A DNA stretch of 64,000 nt, from NCBI RefSeq assembly GCF_040560245.1, contig NZ_JAKMWP010000001.1. One strand, written 5' to 3'. The DNA comes from Morganella sibonii (GTDB lineage: Bacteria; Pseudomonadota; Gammaproteobacteria; Enterobacterales; Enterobacteriaceae). Below the pieces are notes generated by a model that worked only from the letters and a program-made list of their open reading frames with translations, did not search any database and was not told the origin of the DNA. Below, piece after piece: positions 8,438 to 16,566 of the stretch. A program made the position numbers and the translations under genes. Numbering within the stretch: the first letter of the stretch is position 1; every line of letters begins with the position of its first letter.

Positions 8438-9541
8438 TTAATACAGCCAGTCACGACCCATACGGTCAGCAGCCATAATCGCGGCATAGACCTGGTCGGA
8501 ATCAACTTCAAACGGCATGTTATAAATGGTTTCGTTGTCCGCGCAGCTCAGTTCGGCAACCGCCATGACTTTCTCTTCCAGCTCGGTGCCGATGCTGTCC
8601 ACACCCAGTTCTTCCAGGGTGATCGGCAGGCCGACCTGAGCACAGAATTCCAGCACGGTTTCCAGCTCTTCTGCCGGGGCATTTTCCAGCACTAACTGTA
8701 CGAGGGTACCGAACGCCACTTTTTCACCGTGGTACATGTGGTGGCACTCTTCCAGGGCGGTAAAGCCGTTGTGGATAGCATGTGCAGCCGCAAGTCCGGC
8801 ACTTTCAAAGCCCAGCCCGCTGAGCAGGGTGTTGGCTTCAATGATATTTTCCACGGCTTTGGTACTGACCCCGGCTTCCACGGCCAGTTTGGCTTTGATG
8901 CCGTCACTGAGCAGTGTATCAAAGCAGAGATTAGCCAGCGCCAGCGCCGCCAGTGTGGTACTGCCGCCTGCCATGGTGGCTTTTCCGGCTGCGCTGCATG
9001 CACGCGCCTCAAAGTAAGTGGCCAGCGCATCACCCATACCGGCCACCAGCAGACGTGCCGGTGCGCGGGCGATGATATTGGTATCCATCACCACCACATT
9101 CGGGTTCTGCGGATAGAACAGGTAGCTGTCAAATGCGCCGAGTTCATTATAGATAACGGACAGTGCGCTGGTCGGCGCATCCGTTGATGCGATAGTCGGG
9201 GCAATGATCACCGGCAGTTTGGCAAAGTGCGCCACGGCTTTGGCGGTATCCAGTGTTTTTCCGCCGCCGACGCCCAGTACTGCCTGGCATTTATGGTTTT
9301 TCACCAGTTTGGTCAGACGGTCGATCTCTTCATGAGTACATTCGCCGCCGAAGGTTTCAAAGACACCGCTGACTTCGTATTCGCTCAGGCTGTCATTCAC
9401 AATATCGCCCACCAGCTCGCGGACAAATTTATCAGCAATCACCAACGTTTTTTCCGCTAATGGTCTGATGTATTTACCCACATGGTAAAGCGCGTCCGGA
9501 CCCTGAATGTATTTGGCCGGGGATTGGATCACTTTTAACAT
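8438..9541 (-). CDS. gldA: Glycerol dehydrogenase (NAD-dependent)
   Basis: GldA is a cytoplasmic zinc-dependent enzyme of the iron-containing alcohol dehydrogenase superfamily that oxidises glycerol to dihydroxyacetone with NAD. The 367-residue protein equals E. coli GldA in length. It shows the NAD motif GVGGGKTLDTAKAV (around residue 95), APTIASTDAP, and metal ligands in GMGDALATYFEARAC, AHAIHNG and YHGEKVAFG. The start is the ATG at 9541, with AGGAG seven bases upstream; a TTG six bases earlier is too close to that site. Two small palindromes lie in the promoter region (9595-9623). Together with glpABC it gives the cell both phosphorylated and unphosphorylated glycerol routes. Confidence 0.96.
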   Translation of the reverse strand: MLKVIQSPAKYIQGPDALYHVGKYIRPLAEKTLVIADKFVRELVGDIVNDSLSEYEVSGVFETFGGECTHEEIDRLTKLVKNHKCQAVLGVGGGKTLDTAKAVAHFAKLPVIIAPTIASTDAPTSALSVIYNELGAFDSYLFYPQNPNVVVMDTNIIARAPARLLVAGMGDALATYFEARACSAAGKATMAGGSTTLAALALANLCFDTLLSDGIKAKLAVEAGVSTKAVENIIEANTLLSGLGFESAGLAAAHAIHNGFTALEECHHMYHGEKVAFGTLVQLVLENAPAEELETVLEFCAQVGLPITLEELGVDSIGTELEEKVMAVAELSCADNETIYNMPFEVDSDQVYAAIMAADRMGRDWLY

Positions 9542-9594
9542 ACTCAAACTCCTGAATGCATTCGCGTTATGGTGTCAGTGAGGGATAGTATTCC

Positions 9595-9623
9595 GTCTGA
9601 ATCAGACTAACAGTTACAGTAAC
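9595..9623 (-). promoter_or_regulatory. Paired short palindromes upstream of gldA
   Basis: GTCTGA-A-TCAGAC (9595-9607) and GTTAC-A-GTAAC (9613-9623) lie side by side 54-82 bases before the gldA start, where a regulator could bind. The regulator is unknown. Confidence 0.35.
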
Positions 9624-9742
9624 GGATATGTGAGAGCTGACGCACTGTACGGGCCGGGAACACGGGGGCAGATCGGGAAAATGTGATACAGACGACAGCG
9701 CAGAGGCAGGATAGCGCCTCTGCATGTCAGAAAAATGAACAA

Positions 9743-10411
9743 TCAGTGATGTGCGGGCAGGGAGGCGTCAGCGCGTTGCGCAAAAAAAGAGCGCAGGATC
9801 AGATTGAGCAGCACGCCGTAAGCCGGCAGGAAGAACAGCATGCAGATGATGACTTTGAAACTGTAATCCACCAGCGCAATTTCCACCCAGTTTGCCGCCA
9901 TAAACGGATCGGTACTGCGCCAGAAAGCAATAAAGAAGAAGGCGAGGGTATCGATCAGATTACCGACAAACATGGCGGCAGCCGGTGCCACATACCAGCG
10001 GCGGTTCTGACGCAGACGGTTAAAGACACTCACATCCAGAATCTGCCCGAGGGCATATGCCATAAAACTGGCGGCTGCTATCCGCGCCACAAACAGGTTG
10101 AAATGCGAAAGTGCCTCAACACCGGCCCATGCCCCCTGAAAGAACAGGGCGGAAACCACATAGGAAATGGCCAGTGCCGGGATCATGACTGACGTGATAA
10201 TCCGCCGTGCCAGTGGCGCGCCGTAAATACGGACGGTCAGATCGGTTGCCAGAAAAATAAACGGAAACGTGAATGCCCCCCAGGTGGTATGGAAGCCGAA
10301 AATCGTGATCGGCAACTGCACCAGGTAGTTACTGGAGGTAATGATCAGAATGTGAAAAAGTGATAACCAGACAAGCGCGGTGCGCCGCTGGCGGGCAGAT
10401 AAATCAAACAT
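9743..10411 (-). CDS. yhhQ: Queuosine precursor transporter YhhQ
   Basis: YhhQ is an inner-membrane transporter of the VUT family that imports 7-cyano-7-deazaguanine, a precursor of the queuosine modification of tRNA. The 222-residue protein shows about six hydrophobic segments. Family-typical stretches are FTFPFIFLATDLTVRIYG, where the acidic residue lies in a membrane segment, and MFVGNLIDTLAFF. The ATG at 10411 has AAAGGTACAAT before it. It is divergent from tusA, as in E. coli, where dcrB lies between them; dcrB is absent here. A 19-bp palindrome lies in the shared promoter region. Confidence 0.93.
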   Translation of the reverse strand: MFDLSARQRRTALVWLSLFHILIITSSNYLVQLPITIFGFHTTWGAFTFPFIFLATDLTVRIYGAPLARRIITSVMIPALAISYVVSALFFQGAWAGVEALSHFNLFVARIAAASFMAYALGQILDVSVFNRLRQNRRWYVAPAAAMFVGNLIDTLAFFFIAFWRSTDPFMAANWVEIALVDYSFKVIICMLFFLPAYGVLLNLILRSFFAQRADASLPAHH

Positions 10412-10495
10412 ATTGTACCTTTTTGGTGGTTGGGGTGAGGGAACCCAATAATCTCGGGCGCAATAATACGTCGTTTGCGCAACAAAAGCAAAGGA

Positions 10496-10514
10496 CTCTC
10501 TCCGCCGGAGAGAG
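10496..10514. promoter_or_regulatory. 19-bp palindrome between yhhQ and tusA
   Basis: CTCTCTCCG and CGGAGAGAG flank a single C, giving a nearly perfect palindrome in the 188-base divergent promoter region. It could be an operator or a hairpin. A TATAAT box at 10562-10567 is a likely -10 element for tusA. Confidence 0.35.
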
Positions 10515-10599
10515 GCCGGGGGATTAAAAACACAAGAGCGGCGAAGGACGTTTATTTCCGGTATAATTCGCAGATTCGTTACTTAACAGGACAATCATG

Positions 10600-10854
10600 A
10601 TGTCTGATACTTTTTCCTGTGCCGATAAAACACTCGACACACTCGGACTGCGCTGCCCGGAGCCGGTGATGCTGGTACGCAAAACCATCCGCGGAATGAA
10701 TACCGGGGAGGTCTTGCTGGTGGTGGCGGATGATCCGGCAACCACACGCGACATCCCGGGGTTCTGCCGTTTTATGGAGCATGAGCTGATGGCTCAGGAT
10801 GCTGAAACCGCGCCGTACCGCTACCTGATCCGCAAAAAAGAGAGCGCGCTGTAA
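10600..10854 (+). CDS. tusA: Sulfur carrier protein TusA
   Basis: TusA accepts persulfide sulfur from the cysteine desulfurase IscS and passes it through TusBCD/TusE to MnmA for 2-thiouridine formation in tRNA. The 84-residue protein contains the active-site cysteine in LGLRCPEPVML (about residue 20) and DDPATTRDIPGFC, both typical of the family. The second of two adjacent ATG codons is chosen because it aligns exactly with the E. coli start and sits 8 bases after AGGA. A small membrane protein gene follows after 22 bases. Confidence 0.95.
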   Translation: MSDTFSCADKTLDTLGLRCPEPVMLVRKTIRGMNTGEVLLVVADDPATTRDIPGFCRFMEHELMAQDAETAPYRYLIRKKESAL

Positions 10855-10876
10855 TCCTTCCTTCAGGGACTGAACC

Positions 10877-11716
10877 ATGCTTGACCGCTTTGATACCTTT
10901 CTGCTGGCACAGAAACACGCTTCTCTGACCGGCTGGCGCCGGTTTGTTCTTGAATTCTGGTTTTTCGGCCTGAAAGAGGCGCGGGCATGTCTGTTCGCAG
11001 CGTTCTTCTTTCTTGCCCTTTTTCTGGTACCGGCCGCCGGTGTGGCCGGCATTCCCCGCTATGATTTTCTGCTGATCCTGGCGGTACTGTTTCAGGCTGT
11101 GATGGTATGGAAAAAACTGGAAACCACGGATGAACTGAAAGCCATCTGTATTTTCCATGTGGTGGGGTTTGTCATGGAGTTATTCAAGACATCATCGGCT
11201 ATCGGTTCATGGAGTTATCCTGATGAGGCGTATACCAAATTATGGAATGTGCCGCTGTTCACCGGATTTATGTATGCGGCCGTCGGCAGCTATGTTATCC
11301 AGGCGTGGCGTTTTCTGAAGGTCAGGATTGAAAACTTTCCGCCGTACTGGCTGGCCACGCTGATTGCGCTGGCGATTTATGTCAATTTCTTTGCCCATCA
11401 TTTTATCGGTGATTACCGCTGGTATCTCACCGCTTTTATTCTCGGCTTGTATGCACGGACCATGGTGTATTTCACGCCGTATGATAAAGAGCGCAAAATG
11501 CCGCTGTTGCTGAGTTTTGTGCTGATCGGCTTTTTTATCTGGCTGGCGGAAAATTTCGGTACTTTTTTCGGCGTCTGGCAGTACCCGAATCAGATTGGCG
11601 CATGGGCGACAGTACATGCCGGGAAATGGGCATCCTGGTCGCTGCTGGTCATTGTCACTTTCACGATTGTGGCCTATCTCAAACATATCAAAGCCACGAT
11701 TCTGGTGGTGAGATAA
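10877..11716 (+). CDS. DUF817 family membrane protein
   Basis: This 279-residue protein has about eight hydrophobic segments and is predicted to sit in the inner membrane. Motifs such as FKTSSAIGSWSYPD, VPLFTGFMYAAVGSY and NFGTFFGVWQYPNQ mark it as a member of the DUF817 family, whose function is unknown. The ATG follows CAGGGACTGAACC and comes 22 bases after tusA, so the two may be co-transcribed. It lies where E. coli has no equivalent gene between tusA and zntA, so it is an addition to the conserved block. It ends just before a strong bidirectional terminator shared with zntA. Confidence 0.85.
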   Translation: MLDRFDTFLLAQKHASLTGWRRFVLEFWFFGLKEARACLFAAFFFLALFLVPAAGVAGIPRYDFLLILAVLFQAVMVWKKLETTDELKAICIFHVVGFVMELFKTSSAIGSWSYPDEAYTKLWNVPLFTGFMYAAVGSYVIQAWRFLKVRIENFPPYWLATLIALAIYVNFFAHHFIGDYRWYLTAFILGLYARTMVYFTPYDKERKMPLLLSFVLIGFFIWLAENFGTFFGVWQYPNQIGAWATVHAGKWASWSLLVIVTFTIVAYLKHIKATILVVR

Positions 11717-11743
11717 AAAAAGGGATGCCGCAGCATCCCTTTT
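11714..11743. terminator. Bidirectional terminator between DUF817 gene and zntA
   Basis: GGGATGC and GCATCCC pair around a CGCA loop, with a run of A residues on the left and T residues on the right, so it can end transcription from both convergent genes. Confidence 0.88.
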
Positions 11744-11760
11744 CAGTCAGTAACCCGCGA

Positions 11761-14160
11761 TTATTTTTTCATAACCCGCAGCAGGCGGACGGCGTTGGCG
11801 GTGACCAGCGCGGTTGCACCGGAGTCAGCCAGAACCGCAACCCACAGACCGGTCAGTCCCATCAGGGTGGTGACCAGGAATATCGCTTTCAGACCCAGTG
11901 AGATAATGATGTTCTCACGGATAACCTTACGGGTAGCCCGCGACAGCGTAATCACCTCGGCAATACCGGTCAGGCGGTTGTGTGTCAGTGCGGCATCGGC
12001 AGTTTCCAGCGCCACATCGGTCCCGCTGCCCATGGCAACCCCGATACTGGCGGCTTTCATTGCCGGGGCATCATTGATACCGTCACCGACCATCATGGTG
12101 TGGTGCTCATTATTCAGCGCCATCACCGCTTTAACTTTATCTTCCGGCATCAGTCCGGCACGGAAATCCATACCGATGGTACCGGCGATAGCAGCGGCTG
12201 CACGCGGGTTATCCCCGGTCAGCATCACGGCGCTGACACCCATCGCTTTCAGTTGTCCGATAGCTTCCACCGCATCACTGCGCAGGGTATCCTGCATGGC
12301 GATAAGTCCGGTCAGCTGGTTACCTGCAACGACGGCAACGACCGTTTTTCCTTCATTTTCCAGCCGGGTGACATCTGCCGCAGCGGCATCCGTCAGCAGG
12401 CCGTCAGCCAGTTTCCCCGGTGCACTGACCAGGATGGTCACACCGTTGAGATCCCCGTCAACCCCTTTACCGGCATGGGCTTTGCGGTTTTCCGCTTCGG
12501 TGATGGTCAGACCCTGAGCTTCGGTACGCTCCAGAATCGCTTTGGCTAACGGGTGATGTGACCCGCTTTCCACGGCGGAGGCATAAGTCAGCACATCCGC
12601 ATCGCTGTGATTATTCAGTGCCACAATATCAGTGACCTGAGGTTTACCTTCTGTCAGCGTACCGGTTTTATCCAGTGCGACAGTCGTTACCGTACCCAGC
12701 TGCTCCAGTGCGGCACCGCCTTTAATCAGCGCACCACGACGGGTGGCGGCGGCCAGCGCGGAGGTAATCGCAGCCGGAGTGGAGATTACCAGAGCACACG
12801 GACAACCAATCAGCAGCAGTGTCAGACCACGGTAGATCCACGGATACCATTCCTGACCCATAAACAGCGGTGGTATGACAATCACCAGGGCGGAGAACAG
12901 CATAATCATCGGCGTATAGTAGCGGCTGAAGCGGTCGATAAAGCGCTCGATTGGTGCACGGCGCTCTTCAGCTTCCTCAATCAGTGTCAGAATACGGTCG
13001 ATGGCATTCTGCCCCTGCTCGGAGATGACTTTCATCTGCACTGCGCGATCGACAGACAGTGAACCGGCTGCCACTTTTTCACCTGACGTCCGCTCAACCG
13101 GTACGGATTCCCCGGTCAGGGCACTTTCGTCAAAGCTGGCAAACTCACTGAGCAGTTCGGCATCTGTCGGCAGACGACCGCCCGGTGCGATTTCAATAAT
13201 GTCGCCGGGACGCAGCTGTGCAACCGGGACAGACACTTTTTTCCCGTCTTTAATCACCACCGCATCTTCAGGCACCAGTGCCATCAGCGCACTGACTCCC
13301 CGCCGTGCACGGCCTGCCGCATAGGATTCCAGCATTTCGCCCAGCAGGAACAGCAGGATCACCATGGCGGCTTCTTCGGTGGCACCGATAACAATAGCGC
13401 CGACTGCCGCGACCGTCATCAGCGTTTCAATCGCAAACGGTGTGCCGGAGCGGATAAGACGCAGCGAGCTTTTGGCGATCGGGTACAGACCGATCAGGGT
13501 TGATGCGATAAAGGCGTATTTGCCCAGTACCGGATTTACAAACTCCAGGGCATAGCTGAGAGCAATCAGTACGGCCAGGATCAGCATCGGCGACGCCTGT
13601 TTCAGCAGGCTTTGCTCTTCTTTCTTCTTCGGCGCGGCACTGCTGCCGTTCAGATCCCAGAGCGTAAACCCGGCCTGTTGTACGGCACTGGTCACGTCTG
13701 CACGGACATCCCCGGCGGCATCCACCACCAGTTTTTCGGTGGCGAACAACACTTTTGCCTGGGTAACTGCCGCAATTTTCAGAACGGCGGTTTCAATTTT
13801 GCGCGCACAGCTCGGGCAGTCCATCCCTTCCACCTGCCAGTTCCAGCGCTGGCTGCCGCTTAATTCAGGCAAGGCGGTATCATCCGCGGCGGCGCTGTCG
13901 TGTGAACAGCAACTGCCGTGTGCGTGTTCATGACCGGCGTGGTCATGGTCGTGTTCAGAATGCGCATGATCGTGCGGGGCATGACCATGCGCACGGGACT
14001 CATCGTCGTCGTGTTCCGGATGCTCACTGTGATCGTGTGCGGAATGGTCATGTTGCTGATGAGCCTGTGACTCACTTTTCCCGCCGGTGGTGCAGGCAGA
14101 TTTGCTGCTGCAGCAACTGCTGTTATGAGTGTGCTCATGAAGTTCTTTATTCGGGTGCAT
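11761..14160 (-). CDS. zntA: Zn(II)/Cd(II)/Pb(II)-exporting P1B-type ATPase
   Basis: ZntA pumps zinc, cadmium and lead out of the cytoplasm using ATP. The 799-residue protein has a heavy-metal-associated domain with GMDCPSCAR at residues 112-120 and the transmembrane metal motif IGCPCALVIS. The phosphorylation motif DKTGTLTEGK and the hinge MVGDGINDAPA follow. The first 87 residues contain 23 histidines plus cysteine pairs, a longer metal-binding tail than E. coli ZntA carries. The ATG at 14160 has a strong GGGAGGTG ribosome site. The promoter has a 20-bp spacer and a central dyad, the signature of MerR-family (ZntR) activation. Confidence 0.97.
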   Translation of the reverse strand: MHPNKELHEHTHNSSCCSSKSACTTGGKSESQAHQQHDHSAHDHSEHPEHDDDESRAHGHAPHDHAHSEHDHDHAGHEHAHGSCCSHDSAAADDTALPELSGSQRWNWQVEGMDCPSCARKIETAVLKIAAVTQAKVLFATEKLVVDAAGDVRADVTSAVQQAGFTLWDLNGSSAAPKKKEEQSLLKQASPMLILAVLIALSYALEFVNPVLGKYAFIASTLIGLYPIAKSSLRLIRSGTPFAIETLMTVAAVGAIVIGATEEAAMVILLFLLGEMLESYAAGRARRGVSALMALVPEDAVVIKDGKKVSVPVAQLRPGDIIEIAPGGRLPTDAELLSEFASFDESALTGESVPVERTSGEKVAAGSLSVDRAVQMKVISEQGQNAIDRILTLIEEAEERRAPIERFIDRFSRYYTPMIMLFSALVIVIPPLFMGQEWYPWIYRGLTLLLIGCPCALVISTPAAITSALAAATRRGALIKGGAALEQLGTVTTVALDKTGTLTEGKPQVTDIVALNNHSDADVLTYASAVESGSHHPLAKAILERTEAQGLTITEAENRKAHAGKGVDGDLNGVTILVSAPGKLADGLLTDAAAADVTRLENEGKTVVAVVAGNQLTGLIAMQDTLRSDAVEAIGQLKAMGVSAVMLTGDNPRAAAAIAGTIGMDFRAGLMPEDKVKAVMALNNEHHTMMVGDGINDAPAMKAASIGVAMGSGTDVALETADAALTHNRLTGIAEVITLSRATRKVIRENIIISLGLKAIFLVTTLMGLTGLWVAVLADSGATALVTANAVRLLRVMKK

Positions 14161-14213
14161 AAACACCTCCCTGTTCAACGGTGAGTTGATGTTAATTTTT
14201 CTCATTAACAGGA

Positions 14214-14245
14214 AGTGTACACATTGGAGCCTACTCCAGAGTCAA
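14214..14245 (-). promoter_or_regulatory. zntA promoter with ZntR-type operator
   Basis: On the minus strand a -35 TTGACT (14240-14245) and a -10 TACACT (14214-14219) are separated by exactly 20 bases that hold the dyad TGGAG-TAGG-CTCCA. A 20-bp spacer with a dyad is diagnostic of MerR-family promoters and matches the E. coli zntA promoter closely. Confidence 0.92.
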
Positions 14246-14300
14246 CAACAGGGGCGCATAATTATTGGCAAATTGTGCGCTCCTGTTGCGGGGAGCAGAA

Positions 14301-14933
14301 TTACATCAGCGTGATGGCACGGACAATCAGGAAATGTCCGAGGAAATAGAAGGTGGAGTAAATCGCTTTGGCCAGTTTAAACGTAAACAGGAAGCGGTTA
14401 ATCATCCACAGGATCAGGTTCAGCACCAGACAGAATGCCCCGATCATCAGGGAGAAGTTGTAATCGGTTCCCAGCCCGAAGAACTGCTCTCCGGCCAGCC
14501 AGGCCATGACCAGAGCACTGAGCAGCGCCGTCATCACCGGCACTTTGTGATCGCCGAGTTTGTACCAGAGCAGCGCGAGCACCGCAACGGCAATCACCGG
14601 TACCGCAATCATCAGCGGAATATAGAAGGTGAAATTATTGAGCAGGGCGAAACTCAGGGCATAGAGCAGATAAAACACGGCGCTGGTATACAGCGACAGG
14701 TCGATTTTATTATCAGCAACCAGACGGATGGTATCGGACACAATGGCCACTAACAGCCCGACACACACCAGATATCCGGAGATATCCAGCCCGTAATCCC
14801 CGCTCCACGCCCACAGCAGTAACAGCAGCAGGGTGACGGGACGGAAAACCCAGCGCTGCCAGTTTGGTCCCCGGTAGGCGGCGTCGATATAGAGCCAGCC
14901 GGAAAAAAGTACAGCAATAAATGGCCAATTCAT
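14301..14933 (-). CDS. yhhN: YhhN-family membrane protein (lysoplasmalogenase-like)
   Basis: The 210-residue protein has about eight hydrophobic segments and aligns with E. coli YhhN from MNWPFIAVLFSGWLYIDAAYRGPNW on. Some members of the wider TMEM86/YhhN family hydrolyse lysoplasmalogen in animals, but activity of the bacterial proteins is less certain. The start at 14933 (MNWPF) is chosen by alignment and by AAGGACACCCT in front of it. The gene is divergent from yhhM and keeps its E. coli position between zntA and yhhM. Confidence 0.88.
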   Translation of the reverse strand: MNWPFIAVLFSGWLYIDAAYRGPNWQRWVFRPVTLLLLLLWAWSGDYGLDISGYLVCVGLLVAIVSDTIRLVADNKIDLSLYTSAVFYLLYALSFALLNNFTFYIPLMIAVPVIAVAVLALLWYKLGDHKVPVMTALLSALVMAWLAGEQFFGLGTDYNFSLMIGAFCLVLNLILWMINRFLFTFKLAKAIYSTFYFLGHFLIVRAITLM

Positions 14934-15038
14934 AGGGTGTCCTTGAGGTATGTTGATGGCGATTAACACCTGAATATCTGATAATATCCCGTATTTACAG
15001 AACACGATCAACCAGATTGCAGGAAAACAACCTTACCC

Positions 15039-15392
15039 ATGAATAAATTCGGTTTGTTAGGTTTTATTGTGGCCGCGCTGATCATTGTGCTGGCGACCCG
15101 GCGCTTCTTCGAACAGCGCAAACAAAATGAGGTAAATGATCACGCTGCGGTGGCGACATATCAGGTCACCGTGACAGAGAAAAAGGATTATCCGTACCCG
15201 GATATGCGCTCCCGTGAGCGGGATGTGGTCTTCCCGGAAACCTTCCGTTATGAAGTGCATTTCACGCCACTGTCGGGGAAAACTATCGTGGTGTACATCA
15301 AAGAGGATGAGTATAAGGAGATAGCCCTGCATTCACGCGGAACGCTGTCAATGCAGGGGACACGGTTTATCCGTTATGAACCGCTGCGCTGA
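15039..15392 (+). CDS. yhhM: DUF2500 family protein YhhM
   Basis: This 117-residue protein starts with one hydrophobic membrane segment (GLLGFIVAALIIVLA), then a polar domain predicted to lie outside the cytoplasm. It matches the DUF2500 family, and its position between yhhN and yhhL supports the YhhM name. Function is unknown. The stop codon TGA ends at 15392, directly touching the stop codon of the convergent yhhL, so no space is left for a terminator between the two genes. Confidence 0.88.
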   Translation: MNKFGLLGFIVAALIIVLATRRFFEQRKQNEVNDHAAVATYQVTVTEKKDYPYPDMRSRERDVVFPETFRYEVHFTPLSGKTIVVYIKEDEYKEIALHSRGTLSMQGTRFIRYEPLR

Positions 15393-15698
15393 TCAGGATT
15401 TATCCTGATTATCATCCGCCGGTTTGTTTTTCAGTTCTGCCTGCTGGCGGCGCAGCAGGACGAGCAGCTCAAACACGCCGAATAAAAAGACACGCACTTT
15501 ACCGGCGGCGGTCAGTTTCCTGTCCTGCGGCTGACCGGCGTTAAACAGTGACATCAGCAGGCCGTGCATCACCACCATGAAAAAAGTGGCAATATGCATA
15601 AAGATATTCAGCGGTTTCGGGAACGGATGCACCAGGCTGAAAATCAGAAAACCCCAGACGGCCAGCATCAGTACCCGGCCAATATTAATCAGGAACAT
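15393..15698 (-). CDS. yhhL: DUF1145 family membrane protein YhhL
   Basis: This 101-residue protein has about three hydrophobic segments and a charged tail (ELKNKPADDNQDKS). It corresponds to E. coli YhhL (DUF1145), of unknown function. Its start overlaps the end of rsmD by 10 bases, so it is read from the rsmD transcript. Its stop abuts the stop of yhhM on the other strand. Confidence 0.88.
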   Translation of the reverse strand: MFLINIGRVLMLAVWGFLIFSLVHPFPKPLNIFMHIATFFMVVMHGLLMSLFNAGQPQDRKLTAAGKVRVFLFGVFELLVLLRRQQAELKNKPADDNQDKS

Positions 15699-16297
15699 AC
15701 GGACTCCTGTTCAGTCGTCTGCGTCTGACGCAGATAAAGACGATACGCAACCTGACCGGCCACCTTCTCCCGGTGGCACACCCAGTTACCCGGAACAACC
15801 AGTGTGTCTGATTCAGACTCGGATTCAATGTAGATCATTGCATCCGGACTGAGCCAGTTGTTTGTCTCCAGTAAATCAACGGTTTCCTGAAGCAGACCTT
15901 TACGGAACGGCGGATCGAGAAACACGACATCAAACGGGGTTCCCGGTTGCGCCAGAAATTGCAGGGCGCTCTGGTTGACGACTGTGGCCTGTTCACATTT
16001 GAGCAGGCGGGCATTAGCGCTGATCTGAGCGGCAACGGCGCGGTTGAGCTCGGTAAATGTCACGGCGGCGGCATAGCGGGAAAGTGCCTCAAAACCGAGT
16101 GCACCGCTGCCCGCGAACGCATCAAGACAGCGCGCGCCGTTAATCACCGGCATCAGCCAGTTAAACAGCGTTTCGCGCACGCGATCAGTGGTCGGGCGCA
16201 GGCCGTCATGTGTCAGAACCGGCAGTTTTCGTCCGCGCCAGAGACCGGCGATAATGCGGATCTGCCCTTGTGGTGCGGTTTGAGCTTTTTTAACCAT
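15689..16297 (-). CDS. rsmD: 16S rRNA (guanine-966-N2)-methyltransferase
   Basis: RsmD methylates G966 of 16S rRNA in the assembling small subunit with S-adenosylmethionine. The 202-residue protein shows GQIRIIAGLWRGRKLP at the start and the SAM-binding motif LDAFAGSGALGFEALSR. The catalytic N6/N2-methyltransferase motif is VVFLDPPFRKG. All three align with E. coli RsmD. It is divergent from ftsY, the usual enterobacterial arrangement. Confidence 0.97.
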   Translation of the reverse strand: MVKKAQTAPQGQIRIIAGLWRGRKLPVLTHDGLRPTTDRVRETLFNWLMPVINGARCLDAFAGSGALGFEALSRYAAAVTFTELNRAVAAQISANARLLKCEQATVVNQSALQFLAQPGTPFDVVFLDPPFRKGLLQETVDLLETNNWLSPDAMIYIESESESDTLVVPGNWVCHREKVAGQVAYRLYLRQTQTTEQESVCS

Positions 16298-16566
16298 AAC
16301 CTTCGCAACTTATTAATTCTGAAATTATTAATTCAAAAATATGAATAACAGACGGGAAAACAGCGCAATATTATACGCAGGTTTTGTAAAAATTCGTTTA
16401 AATTTAATATGAAATTACGGAAAGCCGATGCGCAACCATCCTGTGAAATGATAGACTGCGTCTGATTCGCAATTATTGATGATAAAGACGCCATATCTGC
16501 TCAGGATTTTCCGGACATACCGTGCCGGGAGGTGACGGGCGGCAGTATGCAAGGAGTATAGTGGCT

